From Stenogyne calaminthoides (Eukaryota > Streptophyta > Magnoliopsida > Lamiales > Lamiaceae), in assembly GCA_037126765.1 (NCBI GenBank), contig JBBCBC010000009.1:30735504-30799503 (forward strand): a stretch of 64,000 nucleotides of DNA, read 5' to 3'. This document shows positions 35,300 through 48,960 of this stretch, in pieces. Each line of letters starts with the position of its first letter. Position 1 is the first letter of the stretch. The notes under the pieces were generated by a model, which saw only the letters and a list, made by a program, of their open reading frames with translations, did not search any database and was not told where the DNA came from. Made by a program: the position numbers and the translations under genes.

Positions 35300-37146
35300 T
35301 GTTGGGATTATACTGAAAAGTATGCTTTTTACTTTGTATAATCGAAACTGAATTTTCAGACTTATTTACTAAAATAAATTGTTTATCACTGATGCTTTAA
35401 ATATGATTGAATGTTACATATATTTACTGCATAACTGTTCAATAATTCGTACGTGTTACATTGAAGTTAATTTAGTGATACCAGATCACAGAAGATTAAA
35501 TTAACAGTCCCTTGTAACTAAAAGTACGCCATTCACGACCTAGATGGAAATGAACAACCCATCGCGAAAGGTTGAGGTGTAAGGCTCAGATTGGTTTGTC
35601 TTGACCTAGAGATTACACTAGTGCATGACTGATGCACTGAATAGGACCTACAGGAAGATAAATTCTTCGAAATTGAACAAGGAGAATTAGACCTCAGTGG
35701 TTCGTTATTTCTTAACCTTCGCCCCTTAAATAGATCACGTGGGATTGGTAACTATTGCTCGACTTATCATGGGTAGCGAATCAAAGAGATTCAATACTTT
35801 TTTATCTTGGGCAATATTATTGGTCACATGTGATTGCTAAGATTTAATCTGTAAGTATCGTGTGCAAGCACGCTTGTTCGATTTGCCCTCTTGGGAGGTT
35901 CATAAGCTTTATCATACCAAATCTTGCAAGTGGAATTAGTTTCGGTATGGATAATAATGTTGAATTGTTCCTTGACCAAGGACAAAAGATATTAATTAAT
36001 GGAAAGCTATTTCGGTGGCTTGAATTAATTAATGGGCTAGATAATCTTAAACATTTTAGAAATAATGACCAGGGAGCCATATTGACCGTAATATGGGTTA
36101 AGATGGATAGTGCAATATTAATTATGTAGTGGGATTAATTAATATTTATGGGTTTGAATTATATTGTGGCTCAATATTAGATATTCAAGGTCCATTAGAA
36201 GGTCCAATCTTAATTCTCCTAAAGGGCCCCCGAGTAGCCCAAACAAATAGTCCATTAACCTAAAAAAAGTGATTAAAATAAAATAAATTTTGTTGCTTAT
36301 TTTTTCCTCTAAATTTTGAAAATTATGAATAAGTTGGGAGAAAGATTTTCTTTGAATTTTGTTATGGAATGAAGATATGTATTCTTGGAATACAAGATTA
36401 TCTCATTAAATTCAAGAAATCTCCCACTTGGTTATTTCATAAGAGGATTTCAAAATTTTGGAAATATAGTGGGCAAGAAAGATTTTCTTGATTTTCTTGA
36501 AAAGATATTATGGAATATATGTATTTCTTGAAATACAAGAATATCTCATAAATTCAAGAAGATCCAAATCTTGGATTCTTGCATCATTAATTTTGAAAAT
36601 AATCCATATTGATTAGGTGGGATTTTTGTGGAATATTTTAATTATGGGAAAAATAATATAGGAGATATATTCAAGATTTCTTGGTGATCAAGAAAAGTCT
36701 TTTCCCACATTGGATTTCTACTGGAAAAATCGACCACCTCTCACCTATAAATAGGGGATGATTGTTTCATTCTCAAGTACAATTCCATGTGCTGGAAAAA
36801 TTAGCAAATCCACATAAGTGGTGCAACAAAGTTTATTTTTTTTCCTTTTGTTAATTGTTCGACAAGTGTCCTTCCACCGGATAGTTGAGCAAGGGCTAAG
36901 GGAATACTTGGGAAGTCCTTTTGGTTAGTCCGTCCAACCGAATTCACTGCCATCCCGAGAGGTACGTTCACGTAAACCCGTAGATTCTGCATGCGTAGGT
37001 TTTACGTGGCTTATTATATGCATGATATGTTGTTGCAATTATTATTTGAATTAATATATGATTAATTCATGCTAGTAATAATTAAAGAATTAAATTTGTG
37101 TTTAAATATTCACCCCGAATAGATCTGCGCAACTCATTCCCCAACA
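35300..37146 (+). repeat. Element B 5' LTR
   Basis: 1,847 bp, TGTTGGGATTATACTG ... CATTCCCCAACA. It carries a TATA box at 36745-36754, upstream of which lie repeated AAGAAATCTCCCACTTGG- and ATACAAGAATATCTC-type words that are probably part of the U3 promoter. Confidence 0.9.
36745..36754 (+). promoter_or_regulatory. TATA box of the element B 5' LTR
   Basis: CTATAAATAG within the LTR, the probable core promoter of the retroelement. The same box is kept in both LTRs of C (43527-43536 and 50772-50781, minus strand). Confidence 0.6.
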
Positions 37147-37148
37147 AT

Positions 37149-37160
37149 TGGTATCAGAGC
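37149..37160 (+). other. Primer-binding site of element B (initiator tRNA-Met)
   Basis: TGGTATCAGAGC lies two bases after the 5' LTR end. It is complementary to the 3' end of plant initiator methionine tRNA, the usual primer for Copia reverse transcription. Confidence 0.9.
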
Positions 37161-37454
37161 CACGGTTTGAGACTCAATTTTTAAATTGTAATTTAATTCG
37201 TGGACATTAAATTTGAAATTGGATAGTAGAACTGTTAGATCTGTTTTGCAGGTATCCAATTGTCATGGATTTTAATGTGTTTATTTATGCATGCATATAA
37301 ATTGTGGTTTTAATTCGATTCGTTCGGATTTGTTTTACCTCGTGAGAAAATCCACGAAGTAGACCAGGATTTGTTTGACGGATCAATGTAATAGACTAGT
37401 TCAGATTCAGGTTTATTTATTTTGTAACAAATTGTAACCGGATCGAAACAAGAG

Positions 37455-37800
37455 ATCGGCGAATTAAAGGACAAAATCCGTAATCGGGCAAGTAGCTGGG
37501 CGAAGGCCACGGCACGACGGGCGCAGGGCGAGGCTGCCGCCGAAAGGCGCGGCGGAGAGTGCGGCGACGGGCGGGCGCGGGCGACGCGGCATCGCGGCGA
37601 CGATCGGGCGCGACGGACGGGCACAAGACGGGGCACGGCCACGCGCAGTGGACGGGCTGCCGAGGTCGCTGGGCGAGGCGAGACGCGTGACGCTGGCGCC
37701 ACACCGAGAGTCGCGCGGGGCCGAGGGATCAAGGGCAGCAGCGGGCGGCTGAGCGGTTCAGTTAAGTGGCTGCCGGATCGGGGCGTGATCCCTTCCGCTG
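37455..37800 (+). other. G+C-rich leader block of element B
   Basis: About 350 bases dominated by GGCGCG, GGGCG and CGACGG words between the PBS and gag, in an otherwise AT-rich element. The plus strand has no long frame; the minus strand is open (37310-37900, and a second frame), probably because stop codons are rare in G+C-rich DNA. The sister element C has a matching block at 49650-50050. Function unknown; it may be structured leader RNA or captured sequence. Confidence 0.6.
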
Positions 37801-38580
37801 AGCCGCTTGGCGTGGCATTTCGAGATGAAGTATTTTTTAAGACGAACGAGTGGGAGAAATTCGAGACGAGTTTCTTCAAGATCAAGCCAAGAAAAATCAA
37901 ACCATGACAATTGGATAATTTGTGCCCAATATGTTTATTTTTCTGTTTTGCTTGATTTATTTGTGCTATCTTATGCTTTATTTAATTTGTTTAAATGTGT
38001 TTGCATGAGGGTTGCCAAATGGAAAAATCTCACCTTAAAAAATTACTAAGTATGTTTAAATAATTAATTGACAATTTTATTCTGGATAATAAAATTGAAT
38101 TAATTTTGACCTCCATGATTTATTTGTTTGTGAATTCTTTTGGAGAAATTCCCCCAATGGGACGGTCAAAAGATAGCTTTCACATGAATGAATTCCAAAC
38201 GGATGATTGTGGGTTATTACTAGTGGCAACGATGACCCTCCCAACGAGGCTCGATCAAAGCAAAATAATAATCATGTATTTAATCATGGTTACTTAGGTA
38301 TAAAATTGATATGCATATACTTCCCCAAAGTCCCTGTCAATTTTATATTGGTCAAGTGGGAGTCAACTATTAATCTGGATATTAAAGGTTTGTAATTGTT
38401 CTTGTTTGCAACCTGCTTGAATGTGTTTAAATAATGACCCACCCAACGTGGCTTATTTAAACTGTTTTGAGATGTTGGCTGATGCATGTTCATATTTTTT
38501 GGAGATTTTAATATGATGCATGTGATCGAACCTTGTGATATATTTGTGCTTATGCATATTATTATTTATTTCAGTTCATC

Positions 38581-39460
38581 ATGTCGCAACCTTTTAATCC
38601 ACTGTTCAATATACTAAAAGACAATTTGCTCACTAGAGAAAATTTTGTTGATTGGAATCGAAAACTCACTATTGTCCTCACAACACAAAGCCATAACTGG
38701 GTTCTGACCACACCTAAACCGGATAAACCATCAGATGAGTCCACTAAAACGGTTAAGAAAGAGTATGCTGACTGGGAGCGGTCTAACGAAATGGCAAAGT
38801 GTACCATCTTGGCTTCTATGTCAGATGTGTTGCAACACTAACACCAGAACGTTGAGACCGCTGAGGAAATCATTACTAGTCTTAAAGCGATGTTTCAACA
38901 TCATAACCATGTGACTCGTCAGATCACCATGAGGGACTTGCTCTCTATGAAAATGGTGGAGGAACGCCTGAAGTGGGGAGCACGTTCTCCGGATGATGGC
39001 TCACCTTAATAAACTTGAGGTACTTGGCCCGAATACGATATCGAGACCCAAATCGATTTCGTGCTCCATTCTTTGCCGAAAAGCTTTGAGCAGGTTTCCA
39101 GTTCAACTACCGGATGAATAATCGAAGTTCTTGATGCCCGATCGATTTGCAAGCTTTAGTCTCGTCGAGAGGCGATATTTGGGGCGAGAAGAGCCAAGTC
39201 TTGGTGGTAAACGGACCTTCTTCTTCTTCTAGACCAAGGGGTGGTAAGAACAAGAAAAGGAACAAAGGCCACAAGCAAGTGAAGACAAGTGTTGCCAATG
39301 GCAAAGATAAGGTGAAGAAGGGTGGTGGAGTGAACAAGCCAGCTAAGGGGAAGTGTTTCAACTGCGGTGAGAAAAGACATTGGAGGTCAGCCTGTTCCAG
39401 ACCCAAAAGGGATGGAAAAGGTAATTCTCACGCACTAGTTGTTGAAACTTGTTTAGCGGC
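38581..39460 (+). pseudogene. Element B gag, broken
   Basis: The ATG at 38581 opens MSQPFNPLFNILKDNLLTRE and a capsid-like stretch (NFVDWNRKLTIVL; WVLTTPKPDKP), which ends at a TAA at 38839-38841. Past this stop the frame continues (NVETAEEIITSLKAMFQHHN), then shifts near 38970-39060. From 39147 it runs through a basic segment into a CCHC zinc knuckle, CFNCGEKRHWRSAC. Gag would form the intracellular particle and bind element RNA. At least one nonsense codon and two frameshifts are present. Confidence 0.85.
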
Positions 39461-39462
39461 GT

Positions 39463-42400
39463 ATGCCTCCCATTTTGTGGGTGGTGGATACGAGATCCAC
39501 TAATCATGTTTGTTTCACATTACAGGGGTTCAAGCGGACCCGGCAACTTAGTGGGAGTGAGGTCCTCATAACACTGGGCGATGCTACGAGAGTGGCAGCT
39601 GAAGCAGTGGGAGAAGTGCACCTGTCTTTTGAAGACAAAGTTTTCATTTTGAGATATTCTTTACGTTCCGGAATTTTAGAAAGAATTTGTTTTCAGTTTC
39701 TAAACTTTTTATGATGGATATTCGGTTACTTTTTTTTAATAAAGTTGTTACCATTTTTCTTTTTGATAAATTTATATGTCATGGAACGTTGTTGAATGAT
39801 CTCTATACAATTAACTGTGCACACCACTCACGAAATGTATCCTATAACACATCAATTGTTTCCGAGAAAAGAAAACGTTCATCAAACTTGAACGAGACAC
39901 TTCTTTGGCATCTAAGATTGGGTCATATAAATCCAAAGAGGATCCAAAGGTTGGTGAGAGACGGTTCACTAGGGCTTCTCCAAGATGAACCGATTCCAAC
40001 CTGCGAATCATGTTTGGAGGGTAATATGACCAAGAGGGTATTTGGAGCCAAGAGGAATAGGGCCAAAGAAATGTTAGAGATCGTTCACACAGATGTATGT
40101 GGTCCAATGTCAACCAAAGCAAGAGGAGGTTATGAGTAATTTTATTGATGATTACTCAAGGTACGGTTACATTTTCCTTATGAAGCATGAATCTGAGACC
40201 TTTGAGAAATTCTAAGAATTTAAGGCTCAAACAGAGAATCATAGTGAAAAACGTATCAAGTCTCTACGATCTGATCGTGGAGGCGAATACCTCAGCGATG
40301 AGTTTTTGAACTACTTATCTGATGAAGGGATTGTATCCCAGCTTACTGCACCGGGAACCCCTCAACAAAACATGGTTGCAGAGCGAAGAAACATAACTCT
40401 TTTGGAAATGGTTAGATCGATGATGAGTTATGCGGATCTTCCCGAGTCGTTCTGGGGTCATACCTTGGAAACAACAAATTACATTCTGAACTTGGTGCTA
40501 TCCAAATCAGTTCCCAAAACTCCCAAAGAATTGTGGACCGGGCACAAGCCTAGTATGAGACACATGAGAATTTGGGGGTGTCCGCCCACGTGTTGGACAA
40601 GGAAGCCAAAATGGATCCTCGATCGAATTAAAAGGATGTTTGTAGGATACCCCGAGGAACAAAAAGGGTGTATGTTCTATAGTCCCGAAGATCAAAAGGT
40701 GGTCATCAACACCCATTTTAGATTTTTGGAAGAAGACTATATGAACCAAAAAAACCCCAGTGAGATTACCTTAAATGAGCTTAGAGGGCAAACCTCGGTG
40801 CCAATCGTATCTTAGATGATATACCAAACGATACTTTTTCACAACCGGAGCCTCGTCAGTAGTGGGAGGGTTGTTAGACTGACGAGAGATTCATGGGAAT
40901 AGGAGAGTCCTCGGACTTGATTCGGTGACAAGATTTAATCGAGAACCCATGGACATATGACGAGGCACTCCAAGATAAGGATGCTGATTCTTGGCAAACA
41001 ACAAATGAAAGCCGAAGTGGGTTCTATGTTTCATAATAGAGTGTGGGAGCTAGTCGAACCACTTAATGGGGTCAAACCCATTAGATGCAAGTGGGTATAT
41101 AAGAGGAAAAGAGGACCGGACGGGAAGGTTGAAACCTTTAAAGCAAGACTAGTGGCGAAAGGTTATACTCAGAAAGAATGGATCGATTATGAGGAAACTT
41201 TTTCGCCCATAGCCATGCTTAAGTCCATCTGTATTCTCTTATCGATTGCTGTGCATTTCGACTTTGAAATCTGGCAAATGGATGTCAAGACAGCTTTCCT
41301 TAAACGGAAGTCTTGATGAAGAGATCTATATGCAACAACCCCAAGTTTTCATTGAAACAGGCCAAGAACACCTAGTTTGTAAGCTCAAGAGGTCCATTTA
41401 CGGACTCAAACAGGCATCCAGAGCTTGGAACCAAAGTCTTGATCATGTAATAAAGTCTTATGGGTTTGATCAAAACGAGTTTGAAAGTTGTGTGTATAAA
41501 AAGCGTGTTGGAACTGCATTAATATTCTTAGTACTGTACGTAGATGACATTGTGATCATCGGGAATGATGTGAAGGTGTGATCAGACGTAAGGGCATGGT
41601 TTTCAAAATAGTTTGATATGAAAGACTTAGGGAAAGCCGGACACAACCTTGGGATCAAGATCACTCGAAGATCGCAAGAAAATGATGATCGGGTTATCGC
41701 AAGTTTCATACATAGACACTGTCTTGAAACACTTCAGCATGCAAGATTCCAAGAAAGGATTCGTGCCTTTCAGACTTGGAATCCATCTATCCAAGAAAAT
41801 GTCCCCTAAGACGCAGAAGGAGATATATGACATTAAAGGCATTCCTTGTGCTTCGGTTGTCGGAAACCTTATGTATGCGATGCTGTGTACGAGACCGGAT
41901 ATCTGCTTTGCCGTAGGCATGGTAGCAAGATATCAAAGTAACCCAGGGAAAGCGCATTGGACGACAATTAAAAACATTCTAAAGTGTCTGAAAAGAACTC
42001 GGGATAGAATGTTGATTTATCACTCATATACTCCAATCCCCATCGGCTACACGGACTCGGATTTCCAATCAGACTTAGATTCCAGAAATTATCTGCCTCA
42101 GTTAGTGTGTTTCTATTTGGGAAGTGTAGCCATCAAATGGACGAGTGTGAAGGTAAATGCATCAACGACTCAACCATGAAAGTCGGGTAAGTGGAAGCTT
42201 TGTGAAGCGATGAAAGAACCGATTGGGCTCTAGATCTTCTTAGTGGACTTGGATGGTGTTCTCAATTTGTCTAGCAAATATCCGCTAGGCGGTTGCAAAT
42301 TCAAGAGAACCAAGAGTCCACGAGTCAAAAAGGCACACTAAAGGAAAGACATCTTATACGAGAAATCGTTAAGAGAGGAGATATAGATGTGGCAAAGATA

Positions 42401-42508
42401 GCGTCTGAAGATAGCCTAGCAGATCCATTCACAAAGAGTCTGCCTCTGAATACATTCGAGAGACATGTGGGTGGAATGGGTGTCAAGACAGATTGCAATC
42501 TGCTTTGA
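39463..42508 (+). pseudogene. Element B pol: protease, integrase, RT, RNase H, broken
   Basis: The protease region has VVDTRSTNHVC in place of the usual DTGAT-type active site. Integrase: LWHLRLGHINPKRIQRL ... CESCLEG (Zn finger), VHTDVCGP, then a shift near 40137, DDYSRYGYIF, an in-frame TAA at about 40216, SDRGGEYLSDEF and GTPQQNMVAERRN. RT: VWELVEPLNGVKPIRCKWVY, QMDVKTAFL, a one-base-type shift near 41310, IYGLKQASRAWNQ, and the YVDD catalytic box at about 41540. RNase H: VGNLMYAMLCTRPDI, YTDSDFQSD, then the conserved tail DSLADPFTKSLPL. Four or more lesions break the polyprotein. Confidence 0.88.
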
Positions 42509-42608
42509 GTATAAGTGGGAGAAATTATTAGGTTCGTGTAGCTGACATTAGATGTCACGGACTACGCGAGACATGTTGTAGTATACTTAAAAGAAGACTT
42601 TGAGTATA

Positions 42609-42617
42609 AGTGGGAGA
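42609..42617 (+). other. Polypurine tract of element B
   Basis: AGTGGGAGA directly before the 3' LTR start at 42619 is the plus-strand DNA priming site. A second AAGTGGGAGA lies upstream at about 42512-42521. Confidence 0.75.
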
Positions 42618-43137
42618 TTGTTGGGATTATACTGAAAAGTATGTTTTTTACTTTGTATAATCGAAACTGAATTTTCAGACTTATTTACTGAAATAAATTG
42701 TTTATCACTGATGCTTTAAATATGATTGAATGTTACATATGTTTCTTGATAAGCATTCAATAATTAGACGTGTTACATTGAAGTTAATTTAGTGATACCA
42801 GATCACAGAAAATTAAATTAACAGTCCCTTGTAACTAAAAGTACGTCATTCACGACCTAGATGGAAATGAACAACCCATCGCGAAAGGTTGAGGTGTAAG
42901 GCTCAGATTGGTTTGTCTTGACCTAGAGATTACACTAGTGCATGACTGATGCACTGAATAGGACCTACAGGAGGATAAATTCTTGTAATCGAACAAGGGA
43001 GAATTAGACCTCAGTGGTTCGTTATTTCTTAACCTTCGTCCCTTAAATAGGATCACGTAGGATTGGTAACTATTGCTTTGACTTATCATGGGTAGCGAAT
43101 CAAAGAGATTCAATACTTTTTATCTTGGGCATTATTA

Positions 43138-44986
43138 TGTTGGGGAATGATTTGCACAGATCTATTCGGGGTGAATATTTAAATACAAATTTAATTCATT
43201 AATTATTACTAGCATGAATTAATCCTATATTAATTCAAATAATAATTGCAACAACATATCATGCATATAAAAAACCACGTAAAACCTACGCATGCGGAAT
43301 CTACGGGTTTACGTGAACGTACCTCTCGGGATGGCAGTGTCTTTAGTCGGACGGACTAACCAAAAGGACTTCCCAAGTATTCCCTTAGCCCTTGCTCGAT
43401 AATCCGGTGGAAGGATACTCGCGAACAATTAACAAAAGGAAAAAATAAACTTTGTTGCACCACTTATGTGGATTTGTTAATATTTCCAGCACATGGAATT
43501 GTACTTGGGAATGAACTAATCATCCTCTATTTATAGGAGGGAGGGTGGACGAAATTTATGTGATATTTCAATGTGGGAAAAGACTTTTCTTGGTCACCAA
43601 GAAATCTTGAATATATCTCATATATTCTTTTTACCATAATTAAAATATTCCACAAAATTCCACCTCCTCTATTTTATGGCATTATTTTCGAAAATTTGAT
43701 GATGCAAAAATCCAAGATTTGGATCTTCTTGAATTTATGAGATATTCTTGTATTTCAAGAAATACATATCTTCCATAATATCTTTTCAAGAAAATCAAGA
43801 AAATCTTTCTTGCCCTCTATATTTTCAAAAATTTGAAATATCACTATGTATAACCAAGTGGGAGATTTCTTGAATTTAATGAGATAATCTTGTATTCCAA
43901 GAATACATATCTTCATTCCATAACAAAATTCAAAGAAAATCTTTCTCCTTTTTATCCATAATTTTAAAAAATATAGAGGAAATATAAGCAACAATATTTA
44001 TTTTATTTTAATCACCTTTAGGTTATTGGACTATATGTTGGGCTACTCGGGGGGCCTTTAGGAGAATTAAGATTGGACATTCTAATGGATCTTGAATATC
44101 TAATATTGAGCCACAATATAATTCAAGCCCATAAATATTAATTAATCCCACTACATAATTAATATCAAGACTATCCATCTTAACCCATATTACAGTCAAT
44201 ATGGCTCTAGGTCATTATTTCCGTGTTTAAGATTATCTAGTCCATTAATTAATTCAAGCCACCCAAATAGCTTTCCGTTAATTAATATCTTTTGTCCTTG
44301 GTCGAGAACGATTCAACATTATTATCCATCTGGGAAACTAATTCCACTTGCAAGATTTGGTATGATAAAACTTATGAACCTCCCAAGGGGGCAAATCAAG
44401 CAAGCATACTTTGCATTACCGATTCTTCATATTAAATCTTAGCAATCACATGTGACCAATAATATTGCCCAAGATAAAAAGTATTGAATCTCTCTCGATT
44501 TGCTACCCATGATAAGTCAAAGCAATAGTTACCGATCCCACGTGATCCTATTTAAGGGACGAAGGTTAAGAAACAACGAACCACCGAGGATCTAATTCTT
44601 CCTTGTTCGATTCTCAAGAATTTATCTCTCTCAGAGGTCCTATTCAAATAAGACGGTCATGCACTAGTGTAATCTCTTGGTCAAGACAAACCAATCGAGC
44701 CTTACACCTCAACCTTTCACGATGGTTGTTCATTTCCATCTAGGTCGTGAATGGCGTACTTTTTAGTTACAAGGATTCGTTAATTTAATCTTCGTGATCG
44801 GTATCACTAAATTAACTACTGCAGTAACACGTCATTTAATTATTGAACAGCTTATGCAAAGAAATATATATAACATTCAATCATATTTAAAGCATCAGTG
44901 ATAAACAATTTATTTCAGTAAATAAGTCTGAAAATTCAGTTTCGATTATACAAAGTAAAAGCATACTTTTCAGTATAATCCCAACA
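43138..44986 (-). repeat. Element C 3' LTR
   Basis: 1,849 bp, TGTTGGGGAATGATTTGC ... ATAATCCCAACA on the plus strand. The polypurine tract (reversed ATCTCCCACTTA) follows at 44987-44998. A minus-strand TATA box lies at 43527-43536. Confidence 0.9.
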
Positions 44987-45096
44987 ATCTCCCACTTATA
45001 CTCAAAGTCTTCTTTTAAGTATACTACAACACGTCTCGCGTAGTCCGCGACATCTAATGTCACCTACACGAACCTAATAATTTCTCCCACTTATAC

Positions 45097-47760
45097 TCAA
45101 AGCAGATTGTCAACGGTCTTGACACCCATTCCACTCACATGTCTCTGGAATATATTTAGAGGCAGATGCTTTGTGAATGGATCTGCTAGGCTGTCCTCAG
45201 ACGCTATCTTTGCCACATCTATATCTCCTCTCTTAACGATTTCTCGTATAAGATGTCTTTCCTTTAATGTGTTTGTTTGACTCGTGGACTCTTGGTTCTC
45301 TTGAATTTGCAACTGCCCCTAGCAGATATTGCTAGATAAATTCAGAACACCATCCAAGTCCACTAAGAAGATCTAGAGCCCAATCGGTTCTTTCACTACT
45401 TCACAAGCAGCTAATTACCCGAGTTCCATGGTTGAGTCAGTGATGCATTTCTGCTTCACACTCGTCCATTTGATGGCTTCACTTCCCAAATGGAAACACA
45501 CTAACTGAGGCAGATAATTTATGGAATCTAAATCTGATTGGAAATCCGAGTCCGTGTAGCCGATGGGGATTGGAGTATCTGACTGATAAATCAACATTCT
45601 ATCCCGAGTTCTTTTCAGACACTTCAGAATGTTTTTAACTGTCGTCCAATGCGCTTTCCCTGGGTTACTTTGATATCTTGCTATCACGCCTACGGCAAAG
45701 CAGATATCCGATCTCGTACACAGCATTGCATACATAAGGTTTCCGATAGCCTAAGCACAAGGAATACCTTTCATGTCATCTATCTCCTTTTCGTCTTAGG
45801 GAACATTTTCTTGGATAGATGGATTCCAAGTCTGAAAGGTACGAATCCTTTCTTGGAATCTTGCATGCTGAATTGTTTCAAAAACCAATGTCTATGTATG
45901 AAACTTGCGATAACCCGATCATCCTTTTCTGGCGATCTCGAGTTATCTTGATCCCAAGGATATGTCCGACTTTCCCTAAGTCTTTCATATCAAACTGTTT
46001 TGAAACCATGCCCTTACGCCCCGATCACACTTCACATCGTCCCGATGATCACAATGTCATCTACGATAGTACTAAGAATACCAATGCGGTCCAAACGCTT
46101 TTTATACACACAACTTTCAAACTTGTTTTGATCAAACCCATAAGACTTTATTACATGATCAAAACTTTGGTTCCAAGCTCTGGATGCCTGTTTGAGTCCG
46201 TAAATGGACCTTTTGAGCTTACAAACTAGGTGTTCTTGACCTGTTTCAATGAAACCTTGGTGTTGTTGCACATAGATCTCTTTATCAAAACTTCTGTTAA
46301 GGAAAGTCATCTTGACATCTATTTGCAAAGATTTCAAGGTCGTCGCAAAGAATCGATAAGAGAATACTGGATGGACTTAAGCATGGCTACGGGCGAAAAA
46401 AAGTTTCATCATAATCAATCCCTTTTTTCTCGAGTATAACCTTTCGCCATTAGTCTTGCTTTAAAGGTTTCAACCTTCCCGTCCGGTCCTCTTTTCCTCT
46501 TATATACCCACTTGCATCCAATGGGTTTGACCCCATTAAGTGGTTCGACTAGCTCCCACACTCTATTATGAAACATAGAACCCTTTCATTGCTGTTTGCC
46601 AAGAATTTGCATCCATATCTTGGAGTGCCTCGTCATATGTCCATGGGTCTGATTCCTGGAATCAAGTCCGAGGACTCTCCTATTCCCATGAATCTCTCGG
46701 GCTGTCAAACAACCCTCCCACTATAACGAGGTCTGCCAGAAAATGTATTGTTTGGTATATCATCTAGTACAGTTGGCACTGAGGTTTGCCCTCTAAGCTC
46801 ATTTAAGGTAATCTCACTTCTGGGTTTTCTTTGGTTCATATAGTCTTCTTCCAAAAATTTAAAGTGGGTGATGTTAACCACCTTTTGATCTTCGGAACTA
46901 TAGAACATACACCCTTTTGTTCCCTCGGGGTATCCTACAAACAACCTTAATTCTGATCGAGGATCCTAACTTACCGGCTTCCTTGTCCAACATATAGGCC
47001 GGACACCCCAAAGTTCTCATGTGTCTCATACTAGGCTTTGCTTGGGTCCACAATTCTTTGGGAGTTTTGGGAACCAATTTGGATAGCACCAAGTTCGTAA
47101 TGTAAGCCGCTATTTCAAGGCATAACCCCGTAACGACTTGGGAAGATCCGCGATAACTCATCATTGATCTAACCATTTCCAAAAGAATTATGTTGCTTCG
47201 CTTCGCAAACCCCGCTTTTGTTGAGGGGTTCCGGTGCGATGAGTTTGGGATACAATCCCTTCATCGATAAGTAGTTCAAAAACTCATTTGAGGTATTCAC
47301 CTCCACGATCGATCGTAGAGACTTGACACGTTTTTCCATATGATTCTCTGCTTGAGCCTTAAATTCTTAGAATTTCTCAAAGGTCTCAAATTCATGCTTC
47401 ATAAGGAAAATGTACCTTGAGTAATCATCAATAAAATTACTCATAACCTCCTCTTGCTTTGGTTGACATTGGACTACATACATCTCGTGTGAACGATCTC
47501 TAACACTTCTTTGGCCCTATTCCCTTGGCTCCAAATGCCCTCTTGGTCATATTACCCTCCAAACATGATTCGCAGGTTGGAATCGATTCAACTTGGAGAC
47601 GCTCCAGTGAACCATCTTTCACCAACCTTTGGATCCTCTTTGGATTTATATGACCTAATCTTAGATGCCAAAGAAGTGTCTCGTTCACGCGTCGATGAAC
47701 GTTTTCTTTTCTAAAGCTTGATTGATGTGTTATAGGATACATTTCTTGAGTGGTGTGCAC
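45097..47760 (-). pseudogene. Element C pol, broken
   Basis: Minus-strand fragments in order: integrase zinc finger (LRLGHINPKRIQRLVKDG ... CESCLEG, 47760-47500), later integrase pieces (47182-46898, 46944-46705), RT (46337-46032, IYGLKQASRAWNQ; the YVDD position reads STIVDDIVI), RNase H (45735-45415, MYAMLCTRSDI, YTDSDFQSD) and the tail (45312-45097, DSLADPFTKHLPL). Stops and frameshifts separate almost every domain. Homology to B is clear throughout. Confidence 0.85.
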
Positions 47761-47981
47761 AGTTAATTGTATAGAGATTTTCCATCAATGTCCCGTAACA
47801 GATACACTCATCATTTCAAAAATGATGTCATTCTTATTATAAGAAACTTAGTGTCATTTAATCGAATTTTAGAAACTGAAAGTGAATTCTTTCTAAAACT
47901 GGGAACACAAAGATAATCTCAAAAAAACTTTATCTTCAAAAGATAGGTGCACTTCTCCCATCGCTTTTAATCGCTAATCAT

Positions 47982-48085
47982 GTAGCATTGCAATGTCCGC
48001 TACTTGCGTAGTATTGCAATAATCGTTACTACCGTAGCATTGCAATATCTGCCACTTACGTAGCATTGCAATGTCTTCTACTTTT
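47982..48085 (-). repeat. 26-bp tandem repeat inside element C protease region
   Basis: Four copies of a GTAGCATTGCAATGTCNNCT-type unit start at 47982, 48008, 48034 and 48060, exactly 26 bp apart, with a partial fifth at 48086. B has a single copy at the matching place (about 39580-39605). Since 26 is not a multiple of three, the expansion shifts the frame. Confidence 0.85.
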
Positions 48086-48099
48086 GTAACGTTGCCCAG

Positions 48100-48960
48100 T
48101 GTAATGAGGATCTCACTCCCACTATGTTGCCGGATCATTTAGAACCCGTGAAGCCAACATGATTAGTGGATCTCGTATCAACCACCCACGAATGAGAAGT
48201 ATACACCGCTAAACAAGTTTCAACAACTAGTGTGTGAGAATTACCTTTCTTTTCGGTCCTTTTTTGGGGTTGGAACAGCAAAACCTCCATTGTCTCTCTC
48301 TCACCGCAGCCTTAAGCACTTCCTCTTTGGATTTTCCTTGACTCAACAAGCATTCCTCATCTTACCATTGCCCTTGGCAACATGATTTGAGTTTTATTGC
48401 TTATGGCCTTTGGTCCTCTTTATCTTGCCTACCCTTGGCCTAGAAGATGAAGATGGACCACTTGTCAATCAAAGCTTGAGTTTGGTGCCTTATCATCATT
48501 TCGCCGAGTCCAAAAGTTTGCAACAAATTAGCTAGCGAGGCCAAAATGCTCAAAAACCTTTTCGGCGAGAGAATGAAGTACCAAATTCATTTGAGTCTCC
48601 GGATCATAATCTGACTCGAGAATCTCAAGTTTGTTGGGATGGGCCATCTATTTTGAGGACGTAATCCCTTACGAGTTTTTCCTCCACCATTTTCGGCCGA
48701 TGATGACATCTCTCGAAGGTGATCGACGAGTCCCGCATGTTTTGACTCGTCGGGTTGGTTTATCATCGATTTTTGTGTGTCAAAATCCACTTGTGCTTTT
48801 GTGCGATTAGACAATTATAATTTTCAATCAATATAGTTTCCATACATATTGTATTGACTTTTAAGTATAATAACAATTGGATTAAAAGGTAACGACATCT
48901 CGAATCGAAATAAACAACTATATGCAATAGCACAAGTATATCACAAGGTTCGATCACATT
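48100..48960 (-). pseudogene. Element C gag, heavily degraded
   Basis: Read on the minus strand, MSLPFNPIVIILKSQYN matches the start of B's gag (MSQPFNPLFNIL). It continues through a stop to TKAQVDFDTQKSMINQPD and a region that no longer aligns well. The zinc-knuckle segment near 48290-48400 is out of frame. Confidence 0.6.

Noticed and set aside
37310..37900. 196-aa minus-strand ORF in the retrotransposon leader
   Set aside because: It crosses a G+C-rich block where stops are rare, has low-complexity Arg/Ala/Pro composition, is antisense to element B and shows no domain.
39107..39406. Minus-strand ORF opposite the gag zinc-knuckle region
   Set aside because: Shadow of the Lys/Gly-rich gag frame; no domain.
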